From Microbispora oryzae (GTDB taxonomy: Bacteria > Actinomycetota > Actinomycetes > Streptosporangiales > Streptosporangiaceae): 64,000 bases of DNA. This document shows, piece by piece, positions 7,383 through 16,676 of the stretch (position 1 is the stretch's first letter; each line of letters starts with the position of its first letter). Made by a program: the position numbers and the translations under genes. The notes under the pieces are model-generated. The model was not told where the DNA came from. It saw nothing but the letters and a program-made list of their open reading frames with translations, and ran no database searches. The stretch is from positions 1 through 64,000 of the forward strand of contig NZ_JAFCNB010000013.1 in assembly GCF_017896165.1 (NCBI RefSeq), read 5' to 3'.

Positions 7383-7412
7383 GGGGAAACCCCTCCCTCC
7401 ACAGAGGGAGGG
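7383..7412. promoter_or_regulatory. overlapping hairpins in the divergent intergenic region
   Basis: CCCTCCCTC (7391-7399) and GAGGGAGGG (7404-7412) form a perfect 9-bp inverted repeat with a 4-nt loop. GGGG-AAA-CCCC (7383-7393) overlaps its left arm, so the two hairpins exclude each other. Both sit between the DUF1918 and sensor-kinase genes. A regulator-binding site is the most likely meaning. A TACGCT -10-like box at 7432-7437 ends 6 bp before the kinase ATG, which would make that mRNA leaderless, so the repeat would lie upstream of its start point. Confidence 0.4.
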
Positions 7413-7443
7413 ACAATCCATACCAGAACGTTACGCTGCGCGA

Positions 7444-8997
7444 ATGGGGCTTCGAAGGCGCATGGCGGGCTCGTACGCGATCGTCACCGCGGGAGCCGTA
7501 TTGGTGGTCGAGGGCGTCCTCCTCGGCGTGTACGTGCCGTCGCTGCTGAGCGGCTCCGATCTCCAGACCCGGCTGCAGGATCAGGCGAGCAGGGACGCGA
7601 AGGTCCTCAGCCTGACGCTCACCAAGATCGGCGAGGCCTCCCCGGGTTCGTCCGGCCGCGAGTTGCTGGTCGCCGCCGCCGGCGCGGCGCGCCGTGAGAT
7701 CGCGCTGGCCAGCACTCCTCCCGGCTATGCCGGCGGCGTCGCCATCACCCATGCGAACGGCGTGGTGACCGATCAGCCCATCGAGGTCCTGACCGACGGC
7801 GAGGGCGAGGTCGTGGTGAGCTCGGCGGGGACCTATCCGCGGGGTTCGACGATCCGGCCCTCCCCGCCGACCGGCGGCGGGACGGGCGTCACGGCCGCCG
7901 GAAAGGCCGTCTGGTGGACCAGCCCGGTGCTCGCGCAGCGCTCCACCGGCGTTCCGACCGGCGTTCCTGACGACGGCGGCCAGGGGAGCGACGACAAGGC
8001 GTCCCTGTCCACGGCGGGCTACCTCTACGTCCAGGCCCCGCCGGACTTCGGCGACGCCTTCTCCCCCGGCGCCGTCCTGCCCATGGTCGTGCCGGGAGCG
8101 CTCGCGCTCAGCCTGGTCCTGCCGGTCGGGCTGCTGTTCGGCCTGCTGAGCACGCGCCGGCTGATCGGCAGGGTGCAGCGGCTGGCCGTGGCGGCCGGTG
8201 CCGTCTCCCAGGGCGACTTCCGGCCGAGGGTGCCGGTGACGAACGGTGACGAGGTGGGCCGTCTGGAGGAGTCGTTCAATCTCATGACGGAGCGCCTGAG
8301 TGACGCGGTGGCCGCCGAGCGCCTGTCGGCCGAGGCGGAGGCCCGGCACGCCGAGCGGGCGCGGATCGCCAGGGAGCTGCACGACTCGATCTCGCAGGAT
8401 CTGTTCTCCCTCCGCCTGCTCGCCGCGGGCATGCGCCGGGCCGCCCCCGCTGTCCTGCGTTCGGACGCCGAGGCGATGGAGCGTACGGCCGCCCGGGCGA
8501 TGCGCGAGATGCAGGCGCTCCTCCTTGAGCTGCGCCCGGTCGCTCTGGAGGACGCCGGGCTGGTGCCCGCGCTCGACGAGCTGTGCCACGCCTACGAGAT
8601 CAGGCTCGGCATCCGGGTGGAGGCGTCGCTGGAGGAGATGGCCCTGCCCGCGGCGATCGAACACGCCGTGCTCCGGCTGGTGCAGGAGGCCCTGGCCAAT
8701 GCCGTCAAGCACGCCGAGCCGAGCCGGGTGAAGGTCGTGCTGCGCCGTACGACGGGAGACACGGGCGAAACCGGAGACACGGGAGACACAGGAGACACGG
8801 TGGCGGTGGAGATCCGCGACGACGGCAGGGGGTTCGGCCCGGAGTCGGCGGCGGCGAGGCACGGCATGGGGCTGGCGCTGATGCGCGAGCGGGTCGGAGA
8901 GCTCGGCGGGGTGTTCGAGCTGGTCAGCGAGCCCGGCAGGGGCACCTGCGTGTCGGCGCGCATCCCCGTGCGCGAGCCGGCCGGGGAGGCGTCGTGA
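7444..8997 (+). CDS. NarL-type sensor histidine kinase
   Basis: This is a 517-residue membrane kinase. TM1 is about residues 10-32, followed by an extracytoplasmic sensor region of about 180 residues, TM2 about residues 215-240, a HAMP linker, and a HisKA_3 dimerisation domain with the phospho-accepting His in ARELHDSISQDLF (near residue 313). The HATPase domain has DDGRGFG and HGMGLALMRERV. Five 9-bp repeats at 8752-8796 encode a TGDTGETGDTGDTGD stretch inside the ATPase domain, just before the DDGRGFG strand. It overlaps the response-regulator gene by 4 nt. The adjacent efflux operon suggests it senses an envelope stress or a toxic compound. Confidence 0.9.
   Translation: MGLRRRMAGSYAIVTAGAVLVVEGVLLGVYVPSLLSGSDLQTRLQDQASRDAKVLSLTLTKIGEASPGSSGRELLVAAAGAARREIALASTPPGYAGGVAITHANGVVTDQPIEVLTDGEGEVVVSSAGTYPRGSTIRPSPPTGGGTGVTAAGKAVWWTSPVLAQRSTGVPTGVPDDGGQGSDDKASLSTAGYLYVQAPPDFGDAFSPGAVLPMVVPGALALSLVLPVGLLFGLLSTRRLIGRVQRLAVAAGAVSQGDFRPRVPVTNGDEVGRLEESFNLMTERLSDAVAAERLSAEAEARHAERARIARELHDSISQDLFSLRLLAAGMRRAAPAVLRSDAEAMERTAARAMREMQALLLELRPVALEDAGLVPALDELCHAYEIRLGIRVEASLEEMALPAAIEHAVLRLVQEALANAVKHAEPSRVKVVLRRTTGDTGETGDTGDTGDTVAVEIRDDGRGFGPESAAARHGMGLALMRERVGELGGVFELVSEPGRGTCVSARIPVREPAGEAS
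8752..8796 (+). repeat. 9-bp tandem repeat (about 5 units) inside the kinase gene
   Basis: Five consecutive 9-bp units of the form ACGGGAGAC (variants GGGCGAA, CCGGAGA, CAGGAGA) encode Thr-Gly-Asp/Glu repeats. They keep the frame and sit in a loop of the HATPase domain, so copy-number changes would alter loop length in steps of three residues. Confidence 0.75.
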
Positions 8998-9653
8998 TCC
9001 GCGTGCTGATCGTCGACGATCACGAGGTCGTACGGCACGGCCTGCGTTTCGTGCTCGATCAGGAGGACGGCGTCGAGGTGGTCGGCGACTGCGCGAGCGG
9101 GGAACGGGCGCTGGCCGTGATCCCCGTGCTGCGGCCCGACGTCGTGCTTCTCGACATGGTCATGCCCGGCCTCGACGGGCTGGCCGTGCTGCGGAGGCTG
9201 AACGACGCGCCGGAGGCCGGCCGCCCCGCCGTGATCGTGCTGACCTCGTTCCTCGACGACGACCGGGTCGTGCGGGCGGTGCGGCTGGGGGCGCTGTCCT
9301 ACCTGCCGAAGACGACGGCGGTCGACCGTGTGGTGGAGGCGGTGCGGGCGGCGGCCGTGGGCGGGAGCGTGCTGGAGCCGGGCGTCGCCGCCCTGCTGGT
9401 CGAACGGGTCCGCCGGGGTGACCCCCGCAGACCGCTCGACCTGCTCACTCCGCGCGAGCGGGAGGTGCTGGCCGAGCTGGCCAGGGGGCGGTCGAACTCC
9501 GAGATCTCCCGGGCGCTCCGGATGGGGCGGGAGACGGTCAAGACCCACGTGTCGAGCATCCTCGCCAAGCTCGGCCTGTCCGACCGGACCCAGGCGGCCA
9601 TCTTCGGCCTGCAGCAGGGGCTCGTCCCCCTCGACGAGGCTCTCGACGGCTGA
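8994..9653 (+). CDS. LuxR/NarL-type response regulator
   Basis: This is a 219-residue response regulator. The receiver domain carries the acidic pair VDDHE, the phospho-acceptor Asp near residue 53 (VVLLDMVMPG), Thr in VLTSF and Lys in YLPKTT. The C-terminal LuxR HTH is LTPREREVLAELARGRSNSE...ETVKTHVSSIL. GTG 8994 overlaps the kinase stop (GTGA). It is the cognate partner of the upstream kinase. Its likely targets include the convergent ABC/adaptor operon next door, inferred from proximity. Confidence 0.92.
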   Translation: MIRVLIVDDHEVVRHGLRFVLDQEDGVEVVGDCASGERALAVIPVLRPDVVLLDMVMPGLDGLAVLRRLNDAPEAGRPAVIVLTSFLDDDRVVRAVRLGALSYLPKTTAVDRVVEAVRAAAVGGSVLEPGVAALLVERVRRGDPRRPLDLLTPREREVLAELARGRSNSEISRALRMGRETVKTHVSSILAKLGLSDRTQAAIFGLQQGLVPLDEALDG

Positions 9654-9674
9654 GCGGGCCGGATCCGGCCGCCG

Positions 9675-10889
9675 TCAGGCCGTCCGGAGCGCGTCGGTGG
9701 GGGCGAGCGCGGCGGCCCGGAGCGCGGGGTAGAGGCCGGCGACCGCCCCGACCGCCAGCGCCGTGACCGGGCCGCCCCACACGGCCTCGGCGGGGATCAG
9801 CACCTCCCACCCCCTGGCCCGGGAGACCACCGTGGTGACCAGGCATCCGGCTGCCAGCCCTGCCGTTCCCCCGATCGCGGCCAGCACGAGCGACTCGGTC
9901 AGGAACTGCGCGGCGACGTGTCGCCGCGCAGCGCCGAGCGCCCGGCGCAGGCCGATCTCCCCACGCCGTTCCAGCACCGAGATCACCATGATGTTGCCGA
10001 CGCCGATCCCGCCGACCAGCAGGGCCACGGCGCCCAGTCCCAGGAACAGGGCGGCGCCCGACCGCGACACGGCGAGGCGTGCCGTCAGCGCGTCGGACGG
10101 CCGGTGCACGTCGGCCTCCTCGGGATGGGCCGGGTTCGTGGTCATCGCGAGCAGTCCGGACACCTGGCCGACCCGGTCCTGGTCGGCTCTGACGTACAGC
10201 CGGCTCGGGTGTCCGTCGTACCCGAGCAGCCGGGCGGCCACAGGGAATCCGACCAGCGCCGAACGGTCGATCTCGGGAGCCAGCGGGAACGGGTCGAGGA
10301 TCCCGGCGACCGTGAACCAGTGACGGCCGAGCCAGACGCGGACGTCGGGCCCGGTCCCGGTGATCCCGAGCGTCCGGGCCGCCTCATAACCGAGCACAGT
10401 GACCGGATAGCGGGCGGTCGCGGTGTCGAGGAACCTCCCCCGGCGCACCCGCCCGTCGAGGGTGGCGAGCAGGGCCGGGTCGCAGGCCCGGACGGCGAGG
10501 CCGCCCGTCTGGCCCACGGGAACGAGCACGTTGCGGTAGACGGACCGGTCCGCCAGCTGGGTGGTCGGGGCGACGTGGAGCACTCCCGCCATCCGGCGGA
10601 TCATCGCGGTGGCCTCCACGGGCAGCCTGGCCTCCCCGCCGCCGAGGTCCCGTCCGTTGACGACGGTGAGGAGGTTGGTGCCGAGACGGTCGATCTGGGC
10701 GAGGAGCGCCGACTGGCTCGAGCTCGTCACGCCGAGCACGGCCACGATCGCGGCGATGCCGATCGAGATGCCGAGGGCCGACAGCACGGCGCGAGCACGG
10801 CGGCGCCGGACGCCGAGTGTGCCGGTCGTCAGCAGGTCGGCGGCTCGCATCCGCGGCAGCGGCGCCCCGGCGGGTCCTTCGGATCTCAT
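9675..10889 (-). CDS. MacB-like ABC transporter permease (FtsX family)
   Basis: This is a 404-residue permease with one N-terminal TM (residues about 27-50, [17 protein letters not shown]), a long extracytoplasmic MacB_PCD-like domain, and three C-terminal TMs of the FtsX domain ([20 protein letters not shown], then [15 protein letters not shown]). It starts with ATG 10889, overlapping the ATPase stop (ATGA). With the ATPase and adaptor it should form a tripartite-like exporter of the MacAB type, here in a cell without an outer membrane. The substrate is unknown. Confidence 0.88.
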   Translation of the reverse strand: MRSEGPAGAPLPRMRAADLLTTGTLGVRRRRARAVLSALGISIGIAAIVAVLGVTSSSQSALLAQIDRLGTNLLTVVNGRDLGGGEARLPVEATAMIRRMAGVLHVAPTTQLADRSVYRNVLVPVGQTGGLAVRACDPALLATLDGRVRRGRFLDTATARYPVTVLGYEAARTLGITGTGPDVRVWLGRHWFTVAGILDPFPLAPEIDRSALVGFPVAARLLGYDGHPSRLYVRADQDRVGQVSGLLAMTTNPAHPEEADVHRPSDALTARLAVSRSGAALFLGLGAVALLVGGIGVGNIMVISVLERRGEIGLRRALGAARRHVAAQFLTESLVLAAIGGTAGLAAGCLVTTVVSRARGWEVLIPAEAVWGGPVTALAVGAVAGLYPALRAAALAPTDALRTA

Positions 10890-11611
10890 GTGGCCTCTCC
10901 CCTCTCCGTTCCGTACGGCACGCCGGGCCGCGGGCGGCCGATCACCACTCCGTCGCGGAGCTCGATCCCGCGGCCGCACGCGGCGGCCACCCCGGCGTCG
11001 TGCGTCACGACGACGAGCGTCGTCCCCTGGCCGTTGAGCTCGCGCAGCAGCGCGACGATCTCGGCGCCGGTGGCCGAGTCGAGGTTGCCGGTGGGCTCGT
11101 CGGCGAAAAGGATCGACGGCCGGCCCACCAGCGCCCGTGCGATGGCGACCCGCTGCCGTTCGCCGCCCGAGAGCCTGGCGGCCCGGTGGCCGGTCCGGTG
11201 GGCGAGCCCGACCCGCTCGAGCGCCTCCCCCGCGAGCAGACGCCGCCTGCGTGCGGGCACCCCTCGGTAGAGCAGGCCCGTCGCGACGTTCTCCAGCGCG
11301 GTGACGGCGTCGAGCAGGAAGAACTGCTGGAAAACCACCCCCACGTGATGGGCGCGCAGCCCGGCGAGGCGGCGGTCGGGCACCCGTTCGACGGCGTGCC
11401 CGGCGAGCCGGACCGACCCGGAGGTGGGCCGGTCGAGCGCGGCCATCAGATGGAGAAGGGTCGACTTGCCCGAACCGGACGGCCCGAGGACCGCCAGCAT
11501 CTCGCCCTCCCTCACCACCAGGGAGACCCCGCGCACCGGCTCGACGGGCGGGTCTCCCGGGTAGGTCCTGCGGACCTCGTCGAGCACGAGGACCCCTTCC
11601 GGCGTGCTCAT
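10886..11611 (-). CDS. ABC transporter ATP-binding protein (MacB/LolD type)
   Basis: This 241-residue ATPase is complete: Walker [11 protein letters not shown]-loop VVFQQFFLL, signature [15 protein letters not shown], Walker [14 protein letters not shown] and H-loop VVTHD. The DEPTGNLDS form is characteristic of the MacB/LolD/FtsE group of mechanotransmission ABC systems. It overlaps both neighbours by 4 nt and energises the permease encoded downstream. Confidence 0.93.
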   Translation of the reverse strand: MSTPEGVLVLDEVRRTYPGDPPVEPVRGVSLVVREGEMLAVLGPSGSGKSTLLHLMAALDRPTSGSVRLAGHAVERVPDRRLAGLRAHHVGVVFQQFFLLDAVTALENVATGLLYRGVPARRRRLLAGEALERVGLAHRTGHRAARLSGGERQRVAIARALVGRPSILFADEPTGNLDSATGAEIVALLRELNGQGTTLVVVTHDAGVAAACGRGIELRDGVVIGRPRPGVPYGTERGEAT

Positions 11612-12702
11612 TGCTGCGGCACCTCCACGCGGGTGCCCTCGGCGACGCCGGTCACCTCGACCACGCCGGCGATCTCGTCGAACATGCCGGTCTCGACCGG
11701 TACGACGGCCCTTCGGCCGTCCTCCGCGATCGTCTCGACCGCGAACGCGCCGCCCGGCCGGGCCAGGAGCGCGACGATGGGCACCGCGAGCACGCCCCTG
11801 CGGCGGCCTGTGGTGATCGTCACCTGGACCAGGGCCTGGTCGAGCACCCGCGGCGGCCGGCCCGAGAGGCCGATCGTGACCGGGACGTACGACTGCCGCT
11901 GCTGGTCCGGCTGCTCCACGGGCACGGCGACGTCGCTCACCTCTGTCACCCGGCCCCGGCGCGCGCGCCCGTCGGGGAGCGTCACCGTGACCCGGCCGCC
12001 CTTACGCAGCGTGGGGACCATGGTGGGGTCGAGCTGGACGGACACGACCGGGACCACACCGGTGCCGTGCAGGACCGGCCCGCCGAGCGCGGCCCCCAGA
12101 TCGCGGTCGTAGCCGGTCACCCGCAGCGGACCGGGCAGGAAGACCACCTGCTCCGGTGTGATCGCGCCCGTCGCCGGAACCCGCAGGCGGCGCTGCCAGC
12201 GGCGGACGGCGTAGTAGGTCCCGAGGTCGAAGTGCGCGTCGACGGTGAAGCCGGTGTAGCCGAGCGCCCTCAGATTGCGTTCGAGCTGGCGGACGTCCGG
12301 GCCGTTCGTCATGCCGAGGGTCAGCGGCCGCCAGGCCGGGCGGGAGCCGTACAGGAGGATGGCCTTCCTGCCGTCGGCCTCGTACACCGCTGCGCCCCTG
12401 CGGACCACCGACCCGACCGGCGGCAGGCGGGTCAGCCGCCCGCTCCCGCCCTGCACGGTGAACGCTCCCCGATACGTCAGCGTGCCGTTGACCTGCTCAC
12501 TCTGGGTGACGTCCACGCGCTCGACCACGGCGACGCCGGTCGGGATCGCCGCCGCGGCGGCCGCGGGCGCATCGGGAGTCCCAGATCGCACGCTCCCGGA
12601 TCCCACGACCCCGGATCGCACGGCCGCGAACCAGCCGCCGCCCGCGAGCGCGAGCACGACCACGCCCGCCACAGCCGCCCGGGTGGAGCCGGCGCCGGTC
12701 AC
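11608..12702 (-). CDS. efflux adaptor (HlyD/MacA-like) with peptidoglycan-binding domain
   Basis: This 364-residue protein has an N-terminal membrane anchor (residues about 8-30, [19 protein letters not shown]). A peptidoglycan-binding domain follows ([18 protein letters not shown] ... [15 protein letters not shown]) inserted between barrel-sandwich halves, then adaptor beta domains ([20 protein letters not shown]). This fusion of a PG-binding module into a MacA-like adaptor is typical of Gram-positive ABC efflux operons and would tether the pump to the wall. GTG 12702 overlaps the lipoprotein stop (GTGA). Confidence 0.85.
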   Translation of the reverse strand: MTGAGSTRAAVAGVVVLALAGGGWFAAVRSGVVGSGSVRSGTPDAPAAAAAAIPTGVAVVERVDVTQSEQVNGTLTYRGAFTVQGGSGRLTRLPPVGSVVRRGAAVYEADGRKAILLYGSRPAWRPLTLGMTNGPDVRQLERNLRALGYTGFTVDAHFDLGTYYAVRRWQRRLRVPATGAITPEQVVFLPGPLRVTGYDRDLGAALGGPVLHGTGVVPVVSVQLDPTMVPTLRKGGRVTVTLPDGRARRGRVTEVSDVAVPVEQPDQQRQSYVPVTIGLSGRPPRVLDQALVQVTITTGRRRGVLAVPIVALLARPGGAFAVETIAEDGRRAVVPVETGMFDEIAGVVEVTGVAEGTRVEVPQQ

Positions 12703-13250
12703 GACCCGCCCTCAGGCGGGGCGACGTCCAGGCCGCCTTCCGGGAACAGCTCGCGGCACGGCCGCACGAGCGGCTCCAGGCCGCCCTTGCCGAGGGCGAG
12801 GATCCTTCTGGGCATCGGGAACGCCCCGGCCGCGTCGGGATCGGGGAAGTCGCCCACGCCGTGGTCGCGCATGCACCGGGCGAACGCGCGCAGCCCGGCC
12901 ATGTGGCCGGGCGACGGCGGATGCGTGACCGTGGCCTCCGGGGGGAGGCGGCGGGCCACGGGCGCGCAGGCGGTCCGCGCCCCGTCCGGGATCCGTGGCG
13001 CGTCGTCGGGGAAGGCCGGGTAATTGCTGCGCGGATCCATGATCGGGTCGGGGAAGCCGGGGGCGCCGTGCGAGCGGACACAGCGGGCGATGTCCCGCAT
13101 GACCGCCATCACCTCCCCGGCACCGGACGCCGCAGCGGCGGCCGTCGGCGGCCGTGAGACCACCCCTCCCGGCGCCTCGGGGGAGGCCGCGGTGCACCCC
13201 TCGCCGGAGACGAGGAGGCAGACGACGGCCAGGATGACGCTGCGTCTCAT
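12699..13250 (-). CDS. putative lipoprotein with duplicated Cys-His-Gly motif
   Basis: This 183-residue exported protein has a signal segment (RRSVILAVVCLLVSGEGC) with a possible, non-canonical lipobox cysteine at residue 19. The mature part carries two copies of the same motif: ARCVRSHGAPGFPDP and ARCMRDHGVGDFPDPD. This looks like an internal duplication with paired cysteines. ATG 13250 has AGGAGG upstream. It is the first gene of the efflux operon and overlaps the adaptor gene by 4 nt. Similar small proteins accompany actinobacterial adaptor/ABC operons, but their role is unknown; a sensor or accessory lid is possible. Confidence 0.75.
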   Translation of the reverse strand: MRRSVILAVVCLLVSGEGCTAASPEAPGGVVSRPPTAAAAASGAGEVMAVMRDIARCVRSHGAPGFPDPIMDPRSNYPAFPDDAPRIPDGARTACAPVARRLPPEATVTHPPSPGHMAGLRAFARCMRDHGVGDFPDPDAAGAFPMPRRILALGKGGLEPLVRPCRELFPEGGLDVAPPEGGS

Positions 13251-13699
13251 GACGAGCCTCCTGGGATCGATGCCGGATGGCGGCTCTTCGGCCGCGGCCT
13301 CAGCCTCGTGCCGGACGGCCCCGCCCGCATCGCGCGGGGGCGGGGTGTGAGATCCCTCTTCAGGGGGATAGGGTCGTGGCCTCTCGCGTAGGTCGCGTTG
13401 GGTCCGGGTAAAGACGTTCCGAACGCGCGCGAGCCCGAATCCGGGGGACGCGCGACCCCCCAAAATCCACCGGGAGTGGGCGATGAGGAAAAATCGTCCT
13501 ACCATCGGTGGTCTAGGCCATGTGCACCCTGCTGCCAGCAGGGACGCCACGGTTACCGGACAGTAGAGATGCAGATTCCAGAGGGACGAGACAGGATGGA
13601 AACCGACCAAGCCGCCGCGATCCCCTCGGGACGCATCCCAGCAGCCGACAGACGTACAGACCAGACGTGACCCAGTCCAATCTCGGAAGGCGAGACCCA
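13251..13699. other. 449-bp divergent intergenic region upstream of aceE
   Basis: This region lies between the efflux operon (minus) and aceE (plus). It contains a perfect 7-bp hairpin, CCCTGCT (13527-13533) / AGCAGGG (13537-13543), about 155 bp before aceE. It must hold promoters for both directions, but no convincing -35/-10 pair is visible; TACCAT at 13500-13505 is only a weak -10 candidate. No additional gene is apparent. Confidence 0.4.
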
Positions 13700-16453
13700 G
13701 TGGCTTCCGGACGCCAGCGTTTTTCGATCATCAGCGATGGCCTACCCAGCCAGTTGCCTGATGTCGATCCGAGCGAGACCCGTGAGTGGCTCGAATCGCT
13801 CGACAACGTCATCAAGACCGAGGGCCGCACCCGCGCCCGCTACCTGATGCTCCGGCTGCTCGAACGTGCTCGCGAGCACCAGGTGGGTGTGCCCGGCCTG
13901 CGCAGCACCGACTACATCAACACCATCCCGCCGGAGCGGGAGCCGTGGTTCCCCGGCGACGAGTACGTCGAGCGCCGCATCCGGGCGTACATCCGCTGGA
14001 ACGCGGCCGTGATGGTCACCAGGGCCAACGCGCGCACCAACGTGGGCGGGCACATCGCCACCTACGCGTCCGCGGCCTCCCTGTACGAGGTCGGCTTCAA
14101 CCATTTCTTCCGCGGCAAGGACCACGGGGAGTCGGGCGACCAGATCTTCATCCAGGGACACGCCGCCCCCGGCATCTACGCCCGCGCGTTCCTCGAGGGC
14201 CGCCTGTCGGCCCCCCAGCTGGACGCGTTCCGGCAGGAGCTGTCCCACGGGATCAAGGGTCTGCCCTCCTATCCCCACCCCCGGCTCATGCCGGACTTCT
14301 GGGAGTTCCCCACCGTCTCGATGGGCCTGGGCCCGATCGGCGCGATCTACCAGGCGCGGTTCAACCGCTACCTGCTGAGCCGCAAGATCAAGGACACCAG
14401 CCGCAGCCACGTGTGGTGCTTCCTGGGCGACGGCGAGATGGACGAGCCCGAGTCGCTCGGCGCCATCGGCGTGGCCGCCCGTGAGGAGCTCGACAACCTC
14501 ACCTTCGTCATCAACTGCAACCTGCAGCGGCTCGACGGCCCGGTGCGCGGCAACGGCAAGATCATCCAGGAGCTGGAGTCGTACTTCCGCGGCGCCGGGT
14601 GGAACGTCATCAAGGTGGTCTGGGGCCGCGACTGGGACCCGCTGCTCGCCGCCGACGTGGACGGCGTGCTGGTCAACCAGATGAACACGACGCCCGACGG
14701 CCAGTTCCAGACCTACTCGGTCGAGTCCGGTGGCTACATCCGCGAGAACTTCTTCGGCGGCGATCCCCGCCTGCGGAAGATGGTCGAGCACATGACCGAC
14801 GACGACATCCGCAAGCTGTCGCGCGGCGGTCACGACTACCGCAAGGTGTACGCCGCGTTCAAGGCGGCGCGTGAGCACGTCGGCCAGCCGACCGTGATCC
14901 TCGCGCAGACCATCAAGGGCTGGACGCTGGGCAAGGACTTCGAGGCCCGCAACGCGACCCACCAGATGAAGAAGATGAGCAAGGCCGAGCTCAAGGAGTT
15001 CCGCGACCGGCTCTACCTTCCCATCCCGGACAAGGATCTCGAAGCCGACCTCCCGCCGTACTTCCACCCCGGCGAGGACAACGACGAGGTCAACTACATG
15101 AAGGAGCGCCGGGCGGCGCTCGGCGGCTACCTGCCCAAGCGGGTGGTCCGCGCCAAGCCGCTCAAGCTCCCCGGTGACCCCGTGTACGCCGGCCTGCGCA
15201 AGGGCTCGGGCAAGCAGAACGTGGCCACGACCATGGCCTTCGTCCGCCTGCTCAAGGACCTCGTCCGCGACAAGGAGATCGGCGCCCGGTTCGTGCCGAT
15301 CATCCCGGACGAGGCGCGCACCTTCGGCGTCGACGCCATGTTCCCGACGGCGAAGATCTACTCGCCGCACGGCCAGACGTACGAGGCCGTCGACCGCGAC
15401 CTGCTGCTGTCGTACAAGGAGTCGACCGAGGGTCAGATCCTGCACGAGGGCATCAGCGAGTCCGGTTCGATGGGCTCGGTCATCGCCGCGGGCAGCTCGT
15501 ACGCCACCCACGGCGAGCACATGATCCCGGTCTACATCTTCTACTCGATGTTCGGGTTCCAGCGGACCGCCGACCAGATGTGGCAGCTGGGCGACCAGAT
15601 GGGCCGGGGCTTCCTGCTCGGCGCGACGGCCGGCCGCACCACGCTGAACGGCGAGGGCCTCCAGCACGAGGACGGCCACACCCCGCTGATCGCCTCGACC
15701 AACCCGGCGGCCGTCTCGTACGACCCCGCCTGGGCGTTCGAGATCGCCCACATCGTCAAGGACGGCCTGCGGAGGATGTTCGGGGAGCAGCCCGAGGACG
15801 TCTTCTACTACCTGACCGTCTACAACGAGCCGTACGCCCAGCCCGCGGAGCCCGCGGACGTCGACGTCCAGGGCATCCTCAAGGGCCTCTACCTGTACGC
15901 GCCCGCGACCGGCACGGGGCCGAAGGCCAACGTCCTGGTATCCGGCGTCGCCGCCCCGTGGGCGCTGGAGGCGCAGCGGATGCTCAGTGAGGACTGGGGC
16001 GTGTCGGCCGCCGTCTGGTCGGCCACCTCCTGGTCGGAGCTGCGCCGGGACGCCCTGGCCGCCGAGGAGCACAACCTGCTCAACCCCGACGCCGAGCAGC
16101 GCGTGCCGTACGTCACCACGAAACTGACCGGCGTGCCCGGGCCGTTCGTGGGCGTCAGCGACTACATGCGGGCGGTTCCCGACCAGATCGCGCAGTGGGT
16201 GCCCGGCGACTGGGCGTCGCTCGGCACCGACGGGTTCGGCCTGTCGGACACCCGTTCGGCGCTGCGCCGCCACTTCCACGTGGACGCGGCCTCGATCACC
16301 CTGGCGGTGCTCACCCAGCTCGTGAAGCGCGGGGAGCTCAAGTCCGAGGTGCTGCAGGAGGCCGTGGCCCGCTACCACCTCAAGAACGGCGTCACCGAGG
16401 TGTCGGCCCAGCCGACCCCGGAGACCAACGACACCCAGTCGATGGGTGTCTAG
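13700..16453 (+). CDS. aceE: pyruvate dehydrogenase E1 component, homodimeric (AceE)
   Basis: This 917-residue enzyme decarboxylates pyruvate with thiamine diphosphate and feeds acetyl groups to the E2 component. The ThDP/Mg motif is [12 protein letters not shown] followed by [18 protein letters not shown]. The central transketolase-like region includes [20 protein letters not shown]. Length matches the usual 890-930 residues. The start is GTG 13700 with GGAAGG upstream, giving [20 protein letters not shown] at the N-terminus as in other actinobacteria; longer upstream reading is not homologous. E2 and E3 are not in this window. A strong terminator follows. Confidence 0.95.
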   Translation: MASGRQRFSIISDGLPSQLPDVDPSETREWLESLDNVIKTEGRTRARYLMLRLLERAREHQVGVPGLRSTDYINTIPPEREPWFPGDEYVERRIRAYIRWNAAVMVTRANARTNVGGHIATYASAASLYEVGFNHFFRGKDHGESGDQIFIQGHAAPGIYARAFLEGRLSAPQLDAFRQELSHGIKGLPSYPHPRLMPDFWEFPTVSMGLGPIGAIYQARFNRYLLSRKIKDTSRSHVWCFLGDGEMDEPESLGAIGVAAREELDNLTFVINCNLQRLDGPVRGNGKIIQELESYFRGAGWNVIKVVWGRDWDPLLAADVDGVLVNQMNTTPDGQFQTYSVESGGYIRENFFGGDPRLRKMVEHMTDDDIRKLSRGGHDYRKVYAAFKAAREHVGQPTVILAQTIKGWTLGKDFEARNATHQMKKMSKAELKEFRDRLYLPIPDKDLEADLPPYFHPGEDNDEVNYMKERRAALGGYLPKRVVRAKPLKLPGDPVYAGLRKGSGKQNVATTMAFVRLLKDLVRDKEIGARFVPIIPDEARTFGVDAMFPTAKIYSPHGQTYEAVDRDLLLSYKESTEGQILHEGISESGSMGSVIAAGSSYATHGEHMIPVYIFYSMFGFQRTADQMWQLGDQMGRGFLLGATAGRTTLNGEGLQHEDGHTPLIASTNPAAVSYDPAWAFEIAHIVKDGLRRMFGEQPEDVFYYLTVYNEPYAQPAEPADVDVQGILKGLYLYAPATGTGPKANVLVSGVAAPWALEAQRMLSEDWGVSAAVWSATSWSELRRDALAAEEHNLLNPDAEQRVPYVTTKLTGVPGPFVGVSDYMRAVPDQIAQWVPGDWASLGTDGFGLSDTRSALRRHFHVDAASITLAVLTQLVKRGELKSEVLQEAVARYHLKNGVTEVSAQPTPETNDTQSMGV

Positions 16454-16474
16454 GGGTCGTCCCGTCGTTTCGTC

Positions 16475-16509
16475 CGCCGGCCGGCCGGGGTCATCCCGGC
16501 CGGCCGGCG
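16475..16509 (+). terminator. aceE terminator, 15-bp perfect stem
   Basis: CGCCGGCCGGCCGGG (16475-16489) pairs perfectly with CCCGGCCGGCCGGCG (16495-16509) across loop GTCAT, 21 bp after the aceE stop. Such long GC stems with little or no U-tract are typical actinomycete terminators. Confidence 0.85.
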
Positions 16510-16676
16510 TCGTCATATGCCCCTCCGGCCACGAACCGCGCCGGTCTGAAAACTTCACCGGCGACGTGGTGTTTCCGTGGCCAAACCGTGATCGCTTTGA
16601 CCTGCTACATCCGTGGCGTCCAGATTGCGGGAGTCCATCCACACATGTGGATGACCACGCATCGGAGGGAAGCCAC

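Noticed and set aside
16510-16676. CebR-type operator for the GH44 gene
   Set aside because: The TGGGAGCGCTCCCA motif or close variants are absent upstream; TGGGAGCG-like words do not form a palindrome there.
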